From the NCBI GenBank assembly GCA_910584955.1, contig CAJUDC010000098.1:1-9935 (forward strand): a stretch of DNA of 9,935 bases. The letters run 5' to 3'. This DNA is from an uncultured Paraprevotella sp. GTDB lineage: Bacteria > Bacteroidota > Bacteroidia > Bacteroidales > Bacteroidaceae. A program made the translations under genes and the position numbers. The number at the start of each line of letters is the position of its first letter. Position 1 is the first letter of the stretch. Positions 1-7,528 of this stretch are shown in pieces. The notes under the pieces are model-generated. The model had not been told where the DNA came from. It searched no databases and saw only the letters and a program-made list of their open reading frames with translations.

Positions 1-754
1 CGGGACCCCCGCCTTTTTTATCAATCCTCTGGATGTGTTTCATGGAGATCTGGGCGTGATGACGTCCGACGACGTGGTGATTGCCATCTCCAACTCCGGG
101 CAGACGGACGAACTGTTGCGCTTTGTACCTTACCTGATCGAACACGAGATTCCCCTCGTGGGGATTTCCGGTAATCCCGATTCTTTGTTGGCCAAGTACT
201 CTACCTTTCATTTGAATGTGAAAGTGAGCCGGGAGGCTTGTCCCATGAATCTGGCTCCTACTTCTTCCACTACTGCTACACTGGCGATGGGCGACGCCTT
301 GGCCTGTGCGCTTATCGAGGTGCGTCATTTCGAAGCCAAGGATTTCGCGCGCTTTCATCCGGGCGGCTCGTTGGGACGGCGGTTGCTGACAACGGCGCGC
401 GACGTGATGCGGAGCAACGATCTGCCCGTCATTCCCCCAGGTATGAAATTGGGTGAGGCGATCATCCACGTGAGCAAAGGCAAGCTCGGGCTGTGTGTGG
501 CTGAGGAAGAAGGCCGGATTGTAGGCCTGATAACCGATGGCGACGTGCGGCGCGCGATGGAAAGTTTGCAGGATAAATTCTTTAATGTGCCGGTGAGCCA
601 GGTGATGACGACAGCCCCCAAATGCGTTGCTCCTCATACGAAAATCGATCAGATTCAGTGTATCATGCACCGTAACAAGATCCACACCGTGCTGGTGGTT
701 GACGAAGAACGGCATCTGCTGGGCGTAGTGGATCATTTCAGTTGCATGCTGTAA
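1..754 (+). CDS. kdsD: Arabinose-5-phosphate isomerase, KdsD/KpsF/GutQ family (5' end cut by window)
   Basis: The enzyme converts D-ribulose 5-phosphate to D-arabinose 5-phosphate in the cytoplasm, the first committed step to Kdo for lipopolysaccharide. The frame is open to the left edge (first full codon at base 2, reading GTPAFFINPLDVFHGDLG, typical of the SIS domain), so the GTG at 35 is internal and the true start lies outside. About 250 residues remain of a usual 320-330. SIS hallmarks are SNSGQTDE (89-112), the MNLAPTSSTTATLAMGDALA segment (about 245-304) and HPGGSLGRR with the family histidine (356-382). Two CBS domains follow: one from about 401 to 560, including GLITDGDVRRAM, and one from about 590 to 745, ending in LLGVVD. 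The stop is TAA at 752-754. The next gene starts 36 bases downstream on the same strand with no terminator or clear promoter between, so they probably share an mRNA. GutQ- or KpsF-type paralogues have the same architecture, so the symbol is by family. Confidence 0.93.
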   Translation, partial: GTPAFFINPLDVFHGDLGVMTSDDVVIAISNSGQTDELLRFVPYLIEHEIPLVGISGNPDSLLAKYSTFHLNVKVSREACPMNLAPTSSTTATLAMGDALACALIEVRHFEAKDFARFHPGGSLGRRLLTTARDVMRSNDLPVIPPGMKLGEAIIHVSKGKLGLCVAEEEGRIVGLITDGDVRRAMESLQDKFFNVPVSQVMTTAPKCVAPHTKIDQIQCIMHRNKIHTVLVVDEERHLLGVVDHFSCML

Positions 755-790
755 GGGGTGTTTGCGGTATAGCGAAAACGAAAACCGGAT

Positions 791-2071
791 ATGAGAAGTT
801 TTGTATATCTTGTTGTGTGTATCGCGTGGCTCGGAGCGACCGGTGTCGTTCGGGCACAGGAGTTGCCTTCCGATTCACTTACCAGACGGGCATTGGAGGA
901 TATGGGGGTCCGCTTTTCCTGCAACAATCGGGTGGTGCTGCTGGAGGACGGCTTTGAAAAGTTCGATGATATGTTCGATGCCATCCGGCAGGCACGCCAT
1001 TTCGTGCATCTGGAGTATTTCAACTTCCGTAACGATTCCATCGGGAATGTCCTGTTCAGACTGTTGGCCCGCAAGGCGCAGGAGGGCGTGAAGGTGCGCG
1101 CTCTTTTCGACGGATTCGGGAACAGCAGCAACGACCAGCCGCTCAAGAAGGAGCATCTGGAGCATATACGGCAGAGCGGGGTGGAGATTTATGCCTTTGA
1201 TCCGGTGGTCTTCCCTTGGATTAACCATGCCTATCACCGCGACCACCGCAAGATCGTAATCATTGACGGGGTGATGGTCTATACCGGCGGTATGAATGTG
1301 GCCGATTATTATTTGCACGGCCGACCGGAATTCGGAGCATGGAGGGACATGCACATGCGCATTGAAGGAGATGCCGTGACGGAATACGAACGGATTTTCC
1401 GTACGATGTGGGCTAAAGTGGCGGATGAGGTCATCGACGGGCCGGCATACTATCCGGGCGACAGAAACGTATCGGCGTTATTTACGGGGCTGAAGCCGGA
1501 CACTTGCGCTACAGCCGGGGAGAAGGTGATAGGTGTGGTAGACCGCATTCCGCTGGTTCAACCGAAAATTATGCGGAAAGCCTACCAGGCGGCTATCGAC
1601 AATGCTCAACATCACGTCCGGTTGATTAATCCGTATCCCACGTTGGTGCGCAATGTGAAGAAAGCCCTTTACCGGGCCTTGAAACGGGGGGTTAGGGTAG
1701 AGTTTATGGTTTCTTCGAAATCCGATATTCCCATGTCGCCCGATGTGTCGGCATACCGTATGCACAAACTGATGAAACGAGGAGCGGATGTTTATTTTTA
1801 CGAAGAAGGTTTTCACCATTCCAAGGTGATGATGGTGGATAGTGCTTTCTGCACGGTCGGTTCGGCTAATCTGAACAGTCGCAGTCTCAGCTTCGATTAC
1901 GAAGTGAATGCCTTCATCATGGACAGTTGCACGACCAACTGCCTGAATGGCATTTTTGAGCAGGATAAGCTGTCGTCTACCTATCTGACCTCCGACAACT
2001 GGAAGAAGATGCGCTCTCCCAAGCGCCGTTTCATGGGGTGGCTTTATCATTTCTTGTCCCCTTTCATCTAG
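791..2071 (+). CDS. Exported phospholipase D / cardiolipin synthase-like protein (two HKD motifs)
   Basis: This 426-residue protein belongs to the phospholipase D superfamily, whose members hydrolyse or transfer phosphatidyl groups; bacterial cardiolipin synthases are the closest functional class. Both HxKx4D active-site motifs are intact: H152/K154/D159, followed by GVMVYTGGMN, and H343/K345/D350, followed by VGSANLNSRS. The N terminus is a signal peptide (hydrophobic residues 4-20, VVRA before QE, likely cut after A22) and there are no later membrane spans. Classical ClsA enzymes instead carry two N-terminal membrane helices, so this one is predicted to work outside the cytoplasm, in the periplasm or on the outer membrane. 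The ATG at 791 is chosen because it gives the complete signal peptide. It follows kdsD by 36 bases and is followed 8 bases after its stop by a strong hairpin. The fold and export are fairly sure; cardiolipin synthase versus phospholipase or nuclease activity cannot be decided from sequence. Confidence 0.9.
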   Translation: MRSFVYLVVCIAWLGATGVVRAQELPSDSLTRRALEDMGVRFSCNNRVVLLEDGFEKFDDMFDAIRQARHFVHLEYFNFRNDSIGNVLFRLLARKAQEGVKVRALFDGFGNSSNDQPLKKEHLEHIRQSGVEIYAFDPVVFPWINHAYHRDHRKIVIIDGVMVYTGGMNVADYYLHGRPEFGAWRDMHMRIEGDAVTEYERIFRTMWAKVADEVIDGPAYYPGDRNVSALFTGLKPDTCATAGEKVIGVVDRIPLVQPKIMRKAYQAAIDNAQHHVRLINPYPTLVRNVKKALYRALKRGVRVEFMVSSKSDIPMSPDVSAYRMHKLMKRGADVYFYEEGFHHSKVMMVDSAFCTVGSANLNSRSLSFDYEVNAFIMDSCTTNCLNGIFEQDKLSSTYLTSDNWKKMRSPKRRFMGWLYHFLSPFI

Positions 2072-2079
2072 TCCTAAAA

Positions 2080-2120
2080 ATAATCTGTGCAACGATTTGT
2101 TGCACAGATTATATTATTTT
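2080..2120. terminator. Bidirectional intrinsic terminator between convergent genes
   Basis: A perfect 14-bp stem (2080-2093 pairing with 2099-2112; core AATCTGTGCAAC / GTTGCACAGATT) with a 5-base loop (GATTT). On the plus strand it is followed by ATTATTTT; on the minus strand it is followed by TTTT (complement of 2076-2079). It lies between the stop of the plus-strand HKD gene and the stop of the minus-strand TPR gene, exactly where a shared terminator is expected. Confidence 0.88.
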
Positions 2121-2147
2121 CTGGCGTAACGTACCCGCTTATTGCCT

Positions 2148-4388
2148 TTAATGGCTGTACGGTTGAATGATGTCGCGCATCAGGCAAATATCCTGCAACG
2201 AAAGTCCGTGTGCGGTAAGCTCTTGAATGTCTTCGTTAAAGGGCTGTAGCCAGTTCTTTTTATCGGGGAATTGTTTGCCGTACCGTTCAATATACTGTTT
2301 ATACAGGCCGATCGCTTTTTTCAGGTCGCCCAGTAGCCAGGCCGTGTGGCCGGCGTTGAGATAGTCTTCCCACTTGGCCTTTTCGCCGGTTTCCAGTATC
2401 TTCGTATAATATTTCTCGGCCTGCTTGAGTTTGTTCATCTTGAACGCGCACCAGGCGATGGCACGCAAGGAAGGCAACACACGCTTGCCCAGATATTCCA
2501 GTTTGTAGAACCGGTTGGCTGCTTCTTCAAACCGGTGCAGTTGCATCAGGCAGAATCCTGTTTCGGATATAACCTGAACATTTTCGGGCGACATCTCCTC
2601 CAGTTTGAGCAGGCACTCCAACTCCTTGTCGAAGCGTCCCAGTTCCGAGTAGCACAGATGGAGTTGGTTGAGTACCCACTCGTTGTCGGGACTCAACAGG
2701 TCGGCCTGTTGATAAGTCAGCACTGCCTTGCCCGGCATTTTATTCTTCCACTGACAATAAGCCAACTTTTGCAGCAGGTCGGCTGTGGCGCCCTCCGTGC
2801 TTTGCAGTGCCTCCCAAAAAGTGATGGCATCGGCATAGTAACCCAGTTTCATCAGGAATTCGGCCATTTCTTTCCGGTATGTCGGTGTGTCGGTCATTTC
2901 TTTCAGTACCTCGTAGCGGGTGAAGAGCAAATCGTTTGCAAACGGATCGGTGAATTCGTGATGCGACGGGTACAACTTGAAAAAGCGGTACAGGTCTTCG
3001 ATATAAGAGCGGTACTGCCTTTCCGGTGTTTCCGCCTGCTGCATCCGTTCGTGCAGCGCCTCGTCTTTTCCTGCCGCCTCGATCTGTGCGCCGAATTTAT
3101 CCATAACAGCCGTGCGCTGGCTCTTCGGTATGCGTTGAAGCATCAGGCAAAGCGAATATTTATCCGATTCGCAAAAGTTCCCGGTTTGCAGCAGAAAATG
3201 CGGAAACTGCATGGGTTTGTCTTCATCGGTGAAGAACAGATCCCTTACATCGGGATGGCGGGAATCGAAAGGCAGGAACCAGTTACTTACTTTCCGAAAG
3301 AAGTCGAAACTCTTCAGGGCCGAGAAAGTGGCCAGATTTACATCAATGCCCTCTTCGCCCATCTGCATGAACTCTTTCATGTTGTTTGCCAGTTTCATGT
3401 CCTCTCGCGTGGGCTTCCAGTTTTCCGGTGGTGTTCCTCGCAGGGCATCGGCCAGGTCAGTGTCTATTTCCTCGAACCCCATCTTGTTGCGTTGGTATCT
3501 TTTGCTTTTCAACAGGTCGGGGAGAATCTCTTCCTGTAGCTTCTTCTTGGCCCGTATCGTTTCCAGGCTTAAAAAGAGTTGTTTCTGAAGGATAAGAAGT
3601 TCGTTTGCCACAGGCGGTTCTTGTCCTAGCAGGGAAAGTCCTTTGAGCAGATCGGGATAATAGGTGAATCGGGTCCGGTATTTCATGTAGCCCCATATCG
3701 CGGCAGTGAGCGCCCGTGTACGTATCCTGACATTTGTGCTTAGACAAAAGTAGAGCAGGATGCGGTATATACCGGCATTGAATCCTTCCCAGAGATTCAG
3801 CGTGAGTGCGGAGATAAGAAAAGGCCGGTAGTGCTCCTCTTGCCGTTCTATAATGGATCGCATTGTTTCTTCTTCGTCACGGTTCACGCAGTTGGCGGTC
3901 CAGATCCGATTAAATAAGGAACCGGAAGCTTCTGCCGTAACAGCTTCCAGTTCACGGATGCGGGCAGTCCGTCCGTTGTAGTCGTGCCGGTTACGTTCTT
4001 CTGCCAGACTGTCGCACAATTGATCCATGCGGGAAGATAGTTTTTCCAGGTCGGTCTCTTCCCTGTCGCACAACTGTCTGTATGCCATTGCGTATGCACA
4101 GCTTGTCTTTGTCCGTTTAAAGATGCGTCCGGCGTTGTCCAGCAGCGCAAAGGCCCTGCGTATAAGTTGCCTGTGAATCTCGTTGCGCTGCGGGTCGGTG
4201 CCGCCTGCGCTCATAAATTGCAACATCCTTTCGTAATCGCATTTCAGGCTTTCGTGTTCGCGCAGCAGTTGAGGCTCTCCCGTATCGTAGAGTATACCTT
4301 GCAGGCAGGCCAGTGCGTCGTACAGCCGATAGTCCAGCAAAGCCTGTTCGGCATCTGTGCGGAGATGATAATAACTTTGTTCGTCCAT
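2148..4388 (-). CDS. Large cytoplasmic TPR-repeat protein of unknown function
   Basis: The product is 746 residues with no signal peptide, lipobox or membrane span, so it is probably cytoplasmic. The C-terminal third shows consecutive TPR-like helix pairs, roughly residues 504-530, 538-566, 571-601, 604-635, 638-668 and 674-704, with typical patterns such as GYYADAITFWEAL, GRFDKELECLLKLEEMSPEN and GDLKKAIGLYKQYIERYG. The first 500 residues are helix-rich and contain a charged segment (about 108-150) that could be a coiled coil; I recognise no catalytic motif there. TPRs usually bind partner proteins. The gene starts 5 bases after the stop of the lipoprotein gene on the same strand, which suggests co-transcription and translational coupling. 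The ATG at 4386-4388 is the natural start because of that spacing. It ends next to the shared terminator at 2080-2112. I recall TPR proteins of this size in Bacteroides but no assigned function, and infer none beyond a scaffold role. Confidence 0.85.
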   Translation of the reverse strand: MDEQSYYHLRTDAEQALLDYRLYDALACLQGILYDTGEPQLLREHESLKCDYERMLQFMSAGGTDPQRNEIHRQLIRRAFALLDNAGRIFKRTKTSCAYAMAYRQLCDREETDLEKLSSRMDQLCDSLAEERNRHDYNGRTARIRELEAVTAEASGSLFNRIWTANCVNRDEEETMRSIIERQEEHYRPFLISALTLNLWEGFNAGIYRILLYFCLSTNVRIRTRALTAAIWGYMKYRTRFTYYPDLLKGLSLLGQEPPVANELLILQKQLFLSLETIRAKKKLQEEILPDLLKSKRYQRNKMGFEEIDTDLADALRGTPPENWKPTREDMKLANNMKEFMQMGEEGIDVNLATFSALKSFDFFRKVSNWFLPFDSRHPDVRDLFFTDEDKPMQFPHFLLQTGNFCESDKYSLCLMLQRIPKSQRTAVMDKFGAQIEAAGKDEALHERMQQAETPERQYRSYIEDLYRFFKLYPSHHEFTDPFANDLLFTRYEVLKEMTDTPTYRKEMAEFLMKLGYYADAITFWEALQSTEGATADLLQKLAYCQWKNKMPGKAVLTYQQADLLSPDNEWVLNQLHLCYSELGRFDKELECLLKLEEMSPENVQVISETGFCLMQLHRFEEAANRFYKLEYLGKRVLPSLRAIAWCAFKMNKLKQAEKYYTKILETGEKAKWEDYLNAGHTAWLLGDLKKAIGLYKQYIERYGKQFPDKKNWLQPFNEDIQELTAHGLSLQDICLMRDIIQPYSH

Positions 4389-4393
4389 GAAGT

Positions 4394-5365
4394 TTATTTG
4401 CGGATAAATTGAGTGCTGATCAAAGAATCGGTCGGATGGTTTTCGGGAAGCAGGTTACGGCTTCTCAGCCAAGTTACGGCAGCCCGTACGTTATCGTCGT
4501 GTTGCGGTGCGGCCGGTTCGAAACGGGGAAGTTGCAAACTGTCGGTTGCCTGGGCGGGAAGTCGGTAAATAGTGCCTAAGACGGTTCTCAGACTTTCCGA
4601 CGATCTGTTTGGGTTCAGTGCGTCTACAGCCCGGTTGTAGCCTTCCAGCAATAAACGGGTCTGGCGGATTCGTCTGGGGTCACGGTGAGCTTCTGCCGTT
4701 ATGGCCAGCGCCATAAGTTGCGGCCTGTCCGCTATGCTGTGTCCGAATATCCGTCTGTTTCCTTCGATGCGTGCTTGTGTGGCGTAGGGTTCGGGCAGAA
4801 AAACGGCATCCAGTGTACCGTTGCAGAGCATGGCGGTGCGCAGTTGGATGTCATTTACCTGCGGCCGGTAAATGGCTTCTTTCTCCATGCGTGCGCTGTC
4901 CATGATGAGATCGCTGTAGAAGTCTGTGACGGAATGGCGTGCTATGCCTACCATTCTGTCTTTCAGTTGGCTGATGTTTTTGATGCGTTTGCTGCGTGCC
5001 GTTATCAGTTGCTGCCCTCCGTGGCATTTCATGATGACGTACAGCGGTGTGCCCTCTTTCTGTAAGAGGATAGCCCGGATGAGGTCGGTATATCCCACTT
5101 CCACGCGTTTCCGTGCCAAGGCTGTGTCACAATCCAGTTGCGCGGTGTAAGTATGTAGCCGTACATCCAGTCCTAGCTCGTCGTATATGCCCGTCGCCTC
5201 GGCGTAATAGAAAGGCAGACAGTCCAGCGTGGGCATAAGGGCTACTTTCAGTGCCGCCGAGTCCAGCCGCGCCGCTTCCTGCGGGGACGGTATGCCGGCA
5301 TCCGAACGTCCGTTGCATCCGGCCAGCCCCGCCAGCAGCAGTAATAGTGTCAGTATTTTCTTCAT
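4394..5365 (-). CDS. Lipoprotein, NMT1/SsuA-like ABC-type substrate-binding protein
   Basis: A 323-residue protein with a lipoprotein signal peptide: MKK, a leucine-rich stretch, then the lipobox LAGC with C17 as the predicted acylated cysteine. The mature part has the look of periplasmic binding proteins of the nitrate/sulfonate/taurine/thiamine-precursor class: VALMPTLDCLPFYYAEATGIYDELGLDV (residues 41-68), VGYTDLIRAIL (90-100), LKDRMVGIARHSVTDFYSD (135-152, the second-lobe entry) and GTLDAVFLPEPYATQAR (183-199). These usually deliver a small ligand to an ABC permease and ATPase, but neither partner gene is present in the window: pgk lies upstream and a TPR gene 5 bases downstream. The ligand cannot be predicted. 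A hairpin ends only 15 bases before the start codon and I see no TAnnTTTG promoter box between it and the ATG, so expression may come from read-through of pgk transcription. The ATG at 5363-5365 gives the complete lipoprotein signal. Confidence 0.87.
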   Translation of the reverse strand: MKKILTLLLLLAGLAGCNGRSDAGIPSPQEAARLDSAALKVALMPTLDCLPFYYAEATGIYDELGLDVRLHTYTAQLDCDTALARKRVEVGYTDLIRAILLQKEGTPLYVIMKCHGGQQLITARSKRIKNISQLKDRMVGIARHSVTDFYSDLIMDSARMEKEAIYRPQVNDIQLRTAMLCNGTLDAVFLPEPYATQARIEGNRRIFGHSIADRPQLMALAITAEAHRDPRRIRQTRLLLEGYNRAVDALNPNRSSESLRTVLGTIYRLPAQATDSLQLPRFEPAAPQHDDNVRAAVTWLRSRNLLPENHPTDSLISTQFIRK

Positions 5366-5380
5366 TTGCCTGTGATAAGG

Positions 5381-5414
5381 AAAAGGGCAACCCGTATATA
5401 CAAGTTGCCCTTTT
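5381..5414 (-). terminator. Terminator-like hairpin after pgk, just before the lipoprotein gene
   Basis: Perfect 11-bp inverted repeat AAAAGGGCAAC (5381-5391) and GTTGCCCTTTT (5404-5414) with a 12-base loop containing the self-complementary GTATATAC. On the minus strand the stem ends in TTTTCC, giving a short U tract partly inside the stem. It lies 29 bases beyond the pgk stop and 15 bases before the lipoprotein ATG, so it is probably the pgk terminator, with an attenuator as the alternative. Confidence 0.75.
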
Positions 5415-5443
5415 CGGATGTTTCTCCCGGGTTTCAGGATAAA

Positions 5444-6697
5444 TTATTCGCCTTTGATGGCTGCGATACCCGGTAATATCTTTCCTTCGATGGCTTCGAG
5501 CAGGGCACCACCGCCGGTAGAGATGTAGGATACCTGATCTGCCATACCGAACTTGTTGATGCAGGCTACGGAATCACCGCCGCCGATGAGGGAGAATGCA
5601 CCGTTCTTTGTAGCTTCGGCAATGGCTTCGGCAATAGCTTTGGAACCGCCGGTGAAGTTGTCGAACTCAAATACGCCGGCCGGACCGTTCCACAGAATGG
5701 TTTTAGCGTCCTTGATGGCGTTGGTGAACAGTTTGCGTGTCTCAGGACCGGCATCCAGTCCTTCCCAGCCTTCGGGGATGGCGTTGGAGGGAACGATCTG
5801 TGTATTGGCGTCGTTGGAGAAATCGTCTGCTGCCACGCAGTCCGTACCCAATACGAGGTTTACGCCTTTGGCCTTGGCCTTAGCGATGATTTCCAGTGCC
5901 AGATCCAGTTTGTCGTTCTCACAGATGGATTTGCCGACCTCGCCGCCTTGTGCTTTGGCGAATGTATATGTCATACCGCCGCAAAGGATCAGGTTGTCTA
6001 CCTTGTCCATCAGGTTTTCGATGATACCTATTTTGGTAGATACCTTAGAGCCGCCCATGATGGCCGTGAACGGGCGTTTGATGTTGCTCAGTACGTTGTC
6101 AACTGCCTGTACTTCCTTCTCCATCAAATATCCCAGCATCTTGTTGTCGGCATCGAAGTAATCGGCAATGACAGCCGTGGAGGCGTGTTTGCGGTGAGCG
6201 GTTCCGAAAGCGTCGTTAACGTAGCAGTCTGCATACGAAGCCAAGGTTTTGGCAAATTCTTTCTGTGACGCTTTCATGGCTTTCTTAGCCTCGTCGTAAG
6301 CCGGATCTTCCTTGTCGATGCCTACGGGCTTGCCTTCTTCTTCGCCGTAGAAGCGCAGGTTCTCCAGCAACAGCACTTCACCCGGTTTCAGTGCGGCTGC
6401 GGCTTCGGCGGCTTTGGCACAGTCGGGAGCAAACTGAACGGGAACACCCAGTTTCTCGGAAACGGCATCGACGATCTGGCTCAAAGAGTATTTCGGATTT
6501 ACTTTGCCTTTAGGCTTGCCCATGTGAGACATGATAATCAAGGCACCGCCCTCTGCCAATATTTTCTTCAGTGTGGGCAGGGCACCGCGAATGCGCGTGT
6601 CGTCGGTTATTTTACCATTTTCATCCAAAGGAACGTTAAAGTCCACGCGGACAATTGCCTTTTTGCCGGCAAATTTGTAATTGTCGATAGTCATCAT
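5444..6697 (-). CDS. pgk: Phosphoglycerate kinase
   Basis: This glycolytic and gluconeogenic enzyme transfers the acyl phosphate of 1,3-bisphosphoglycerate to ADP in the cytoplasm. The 417-residue length fits Bacteroides Pgk, which is longer than the 387 residues of E. coli. Family motifs are in order: VRVDFNVPLDENG (residues 16-28), SHMGKPKG (57-64, with Lys where SHLGRPKG is common), LLLENLRFYGEEEGK (109-123), NDAFGTAHRKHAST (161-174), IMGGSKVSTKIGI (213-225), WNGPAGVFE (336-344), GGGDSVA (372-378) and STGGGALLE (393-401). There are two possible starts, ATG at 6695-6697 and ATG at 6692-6694. The upstream AAAAGAG sits about 2 bases from the first and 5 from the second, so the second may be the real one; the difference is one residue. 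A clear promoter lies about 60 bases upstream and a hairpin terminator 29 bases after the stop. Standard chromosomal housekeeping gene. Confidence 0.97.
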   Translation of the reverse strand: MMTIDNYKFAGKKAIVRVDFNVPLDENGKITDDTRIRGALPTLKKILAEGGALIIMSHMGKPKGKVNPKYSLSQIVDAVSEKLGVPVQFAPDCAKAAEAAAALKPGEVLLLENLRFYGEEEGKPVGIDKEDPAYDEAKKAMKASQKEFAKTLASYADCYVNDAFGTAHRKHASTAVIADYFDADNKMLGYLMEKEVQAVDNVLSNIKRPFTAIMGGSKVSTKIGIIENLMDKVDNLILCGGMTYTFAKAQGGEVGKSICENDKLDLALEIIAKAKAKGVNLVLGTDCVAADDFSNDANTQIVPSNAIPEGWEGLDAGPETRKLFTNAIKDAKTILWNGPAGVFEFDNFTGGSKAIAEAIAEATKNGAFSLIGGGDSVACINKFGMADQVSYISTGGGALLEAIEGKILPGIAAIKGE

Positions 6698-6758
6698 CTC
6701 TTTTTTATTTAAAGGTTTAAAATGATAGTCATGCGGTCGGTTTCGTTCAACAACCCTG

Positions 6759-6789
6759 CAAAGTTACTTTTTTTGATTGTAACTTGCAA
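6759..6789 (-). promoter_or_regulatory. Bacteroides-type promoter for pgk
   Basis: On the minus strand, TTG (complement of 6787-6789), 20 bases of spacer, then TAACTTTG (complement of 6759-6766) match the Bacteroides sigma consensus TTTG-N19-21-TAnnTTTG. A start of transcription some 7 bases downstream would give a leader of roughly 55 bases before the pgk ATG. The elements lie inside an imperfect inverted repeat, GCAAAGTTAC (6758-6767) and GTAACTTGC (6779-6787), which could serve as an operator. Confidence 0.72.
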
Positions 6790-6817
6790 GATTGTACCGT
6801 CTAAAAACACACCTTAT

Positions 6818-7510
6818 TTATATAGGGGCATCGGAAGAATCGGTCGACCGTTTTTCCACCGGTTGCGGATCATACATCCGAGTATAGGAGCGGCACCATA
6901 ATTTCAGGGCACAAATATCGCATTTCGGTTTGCGGGCGATGCAGGTGTAGCGTCCGTGCAGGATGAGCCAGTGGTGCGCTTTGGGGATGAGAGCGTCGGG
7001 GATGTACCGGACCAGTTCCTTCTCCACGCTGAACGGTGTGGTGCATTTGTCGTCCACCAGTCCGAGGCGATGGCTTACACGGAACACGTGGGTGTCTACC
7101 GCCATCGCCGCTTTCTGGAAAACGACGGCCTGGATGACGTTCGCCGTCTTGCGCCCTACGCCGGGAAGTTGTATCAGATCGTCCAGATCGGACGGTACTT
7201 CGCCGTTGAAATCGCTCAGCAACTTGCGGGCCATACCCACCAGATGACGGGCTTTGTTGTTGGGGTAGCTCACGCTTCGGATATACTCGAACACGGCTTC
7301 GGGGGTGGCCTCCGCCATAGCTTCCGGGGTGGGGAAGGCGTCGAACAAAGCCGGTGTCACCTGATTGACTCTTTTGTCCGTGCATTGGGCCGACAGGATG
7401 ACGGCAACCAACAGTTCAAAAGGATTGTTGTAGCAGAGTTCCGTTTCGGCTACGGGCATTGTCTTTTCAAAAGCCTCGATAATCCGGGCATATCTCTCTT
7501 TCTTTCTCAT
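6818..7510 (-). CDS. nth: Endonuclease III (DNA glycosylase / AP lyase, iron-sulfur)
   Basis: Base-excision repair enzyme that removes oxidised pyrimidines and cuts the abasic site by beta-elimination. The 230-residue protein has the helix-hairpin-helix LPGVGRKTA (residues 115-123) with the catalytic lysine K121, the catalytic aspartate D139 in VDTHVFRV, and the four-cysteine [4Fe-4S] signature C190-x6-C197-x2-C200-x5-C206, which matches the family spacing exactly. The N-terminal NPFELLVAVILSAQCTDKRVN is also characteristic. It is about 20 residues longer than the E. coli enzyme, with a hydrophilic tail after the cluster. The ATG at 7508-7510 is preceded at 19 bases by a TACTTTTG promoter box. 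Pgk follows on the same strand 120 bases on, but with its own promoter. The start of the integrative element lies immediately upstream, leaving this gene intact. Confidence 0.96.
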   Translation of the reverse strand: MRKKERYARIIEAFEKTMPVAETELCYNNPFELLVAVILSAQCTDKRVNQVTPALFDAFPTPEAMAEATPEAVFEYIRSVSYPNNKARHLVGMARKLLSDFNGEVPSDLDDLIQLPGVGRKTANVIQAVVFQKAAMAVDTHVFRVSHRLGLVDDKCTTPFSVEKELVRYIPDALIPKAHHWLILHGRYTCIARKPKCDICALKLWCRSYTRMYDPQPVEKRSTDSSDAPI

Positions 7511-7528
7511 TCTTTTGTCAGATTATGT

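Noticed and set aside
35..754. GTG at 35 as start of the isomerase gene
   Set aside because: The same frame is open to the left edge and the upstream residues (GTPAFFINPLDV) belong to the conserved SIS domain, so the gene is cut by the window and starts outside it.
1478..2092. 204-codon minus-strand open frame opposite the HKD gene
   Set aside because: It overlaps the second HKD motif of the plus-strand gene and begins inside the terminator stem; it is an antisense shadow.
2114..2178. Minus-strand reading ending in KGNKRVRYARK beyond the TPR stop, as a missed gene end or frameshift
   Set aside because: The frame is closed by a TGA a few codons upstream of the overlap and has no start codon. 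It overlaps the end of the TPR gene by chance, and the basic look comes from local base composition.
2346..3539. 397-codon plus-strand open frame opposite the TPR gene
   Set aside because: It is antisense to a gene with clear TPR patterns, has no promoter or recognisable motif, and its length reflects the composition of the opposite strand.
5553..6161. 202-codon plus-strand open frame opposite pgk
   Set aside because: Shadow of the strongly conserved pgk frame; the composition is low-complexity and no family is recognisable.
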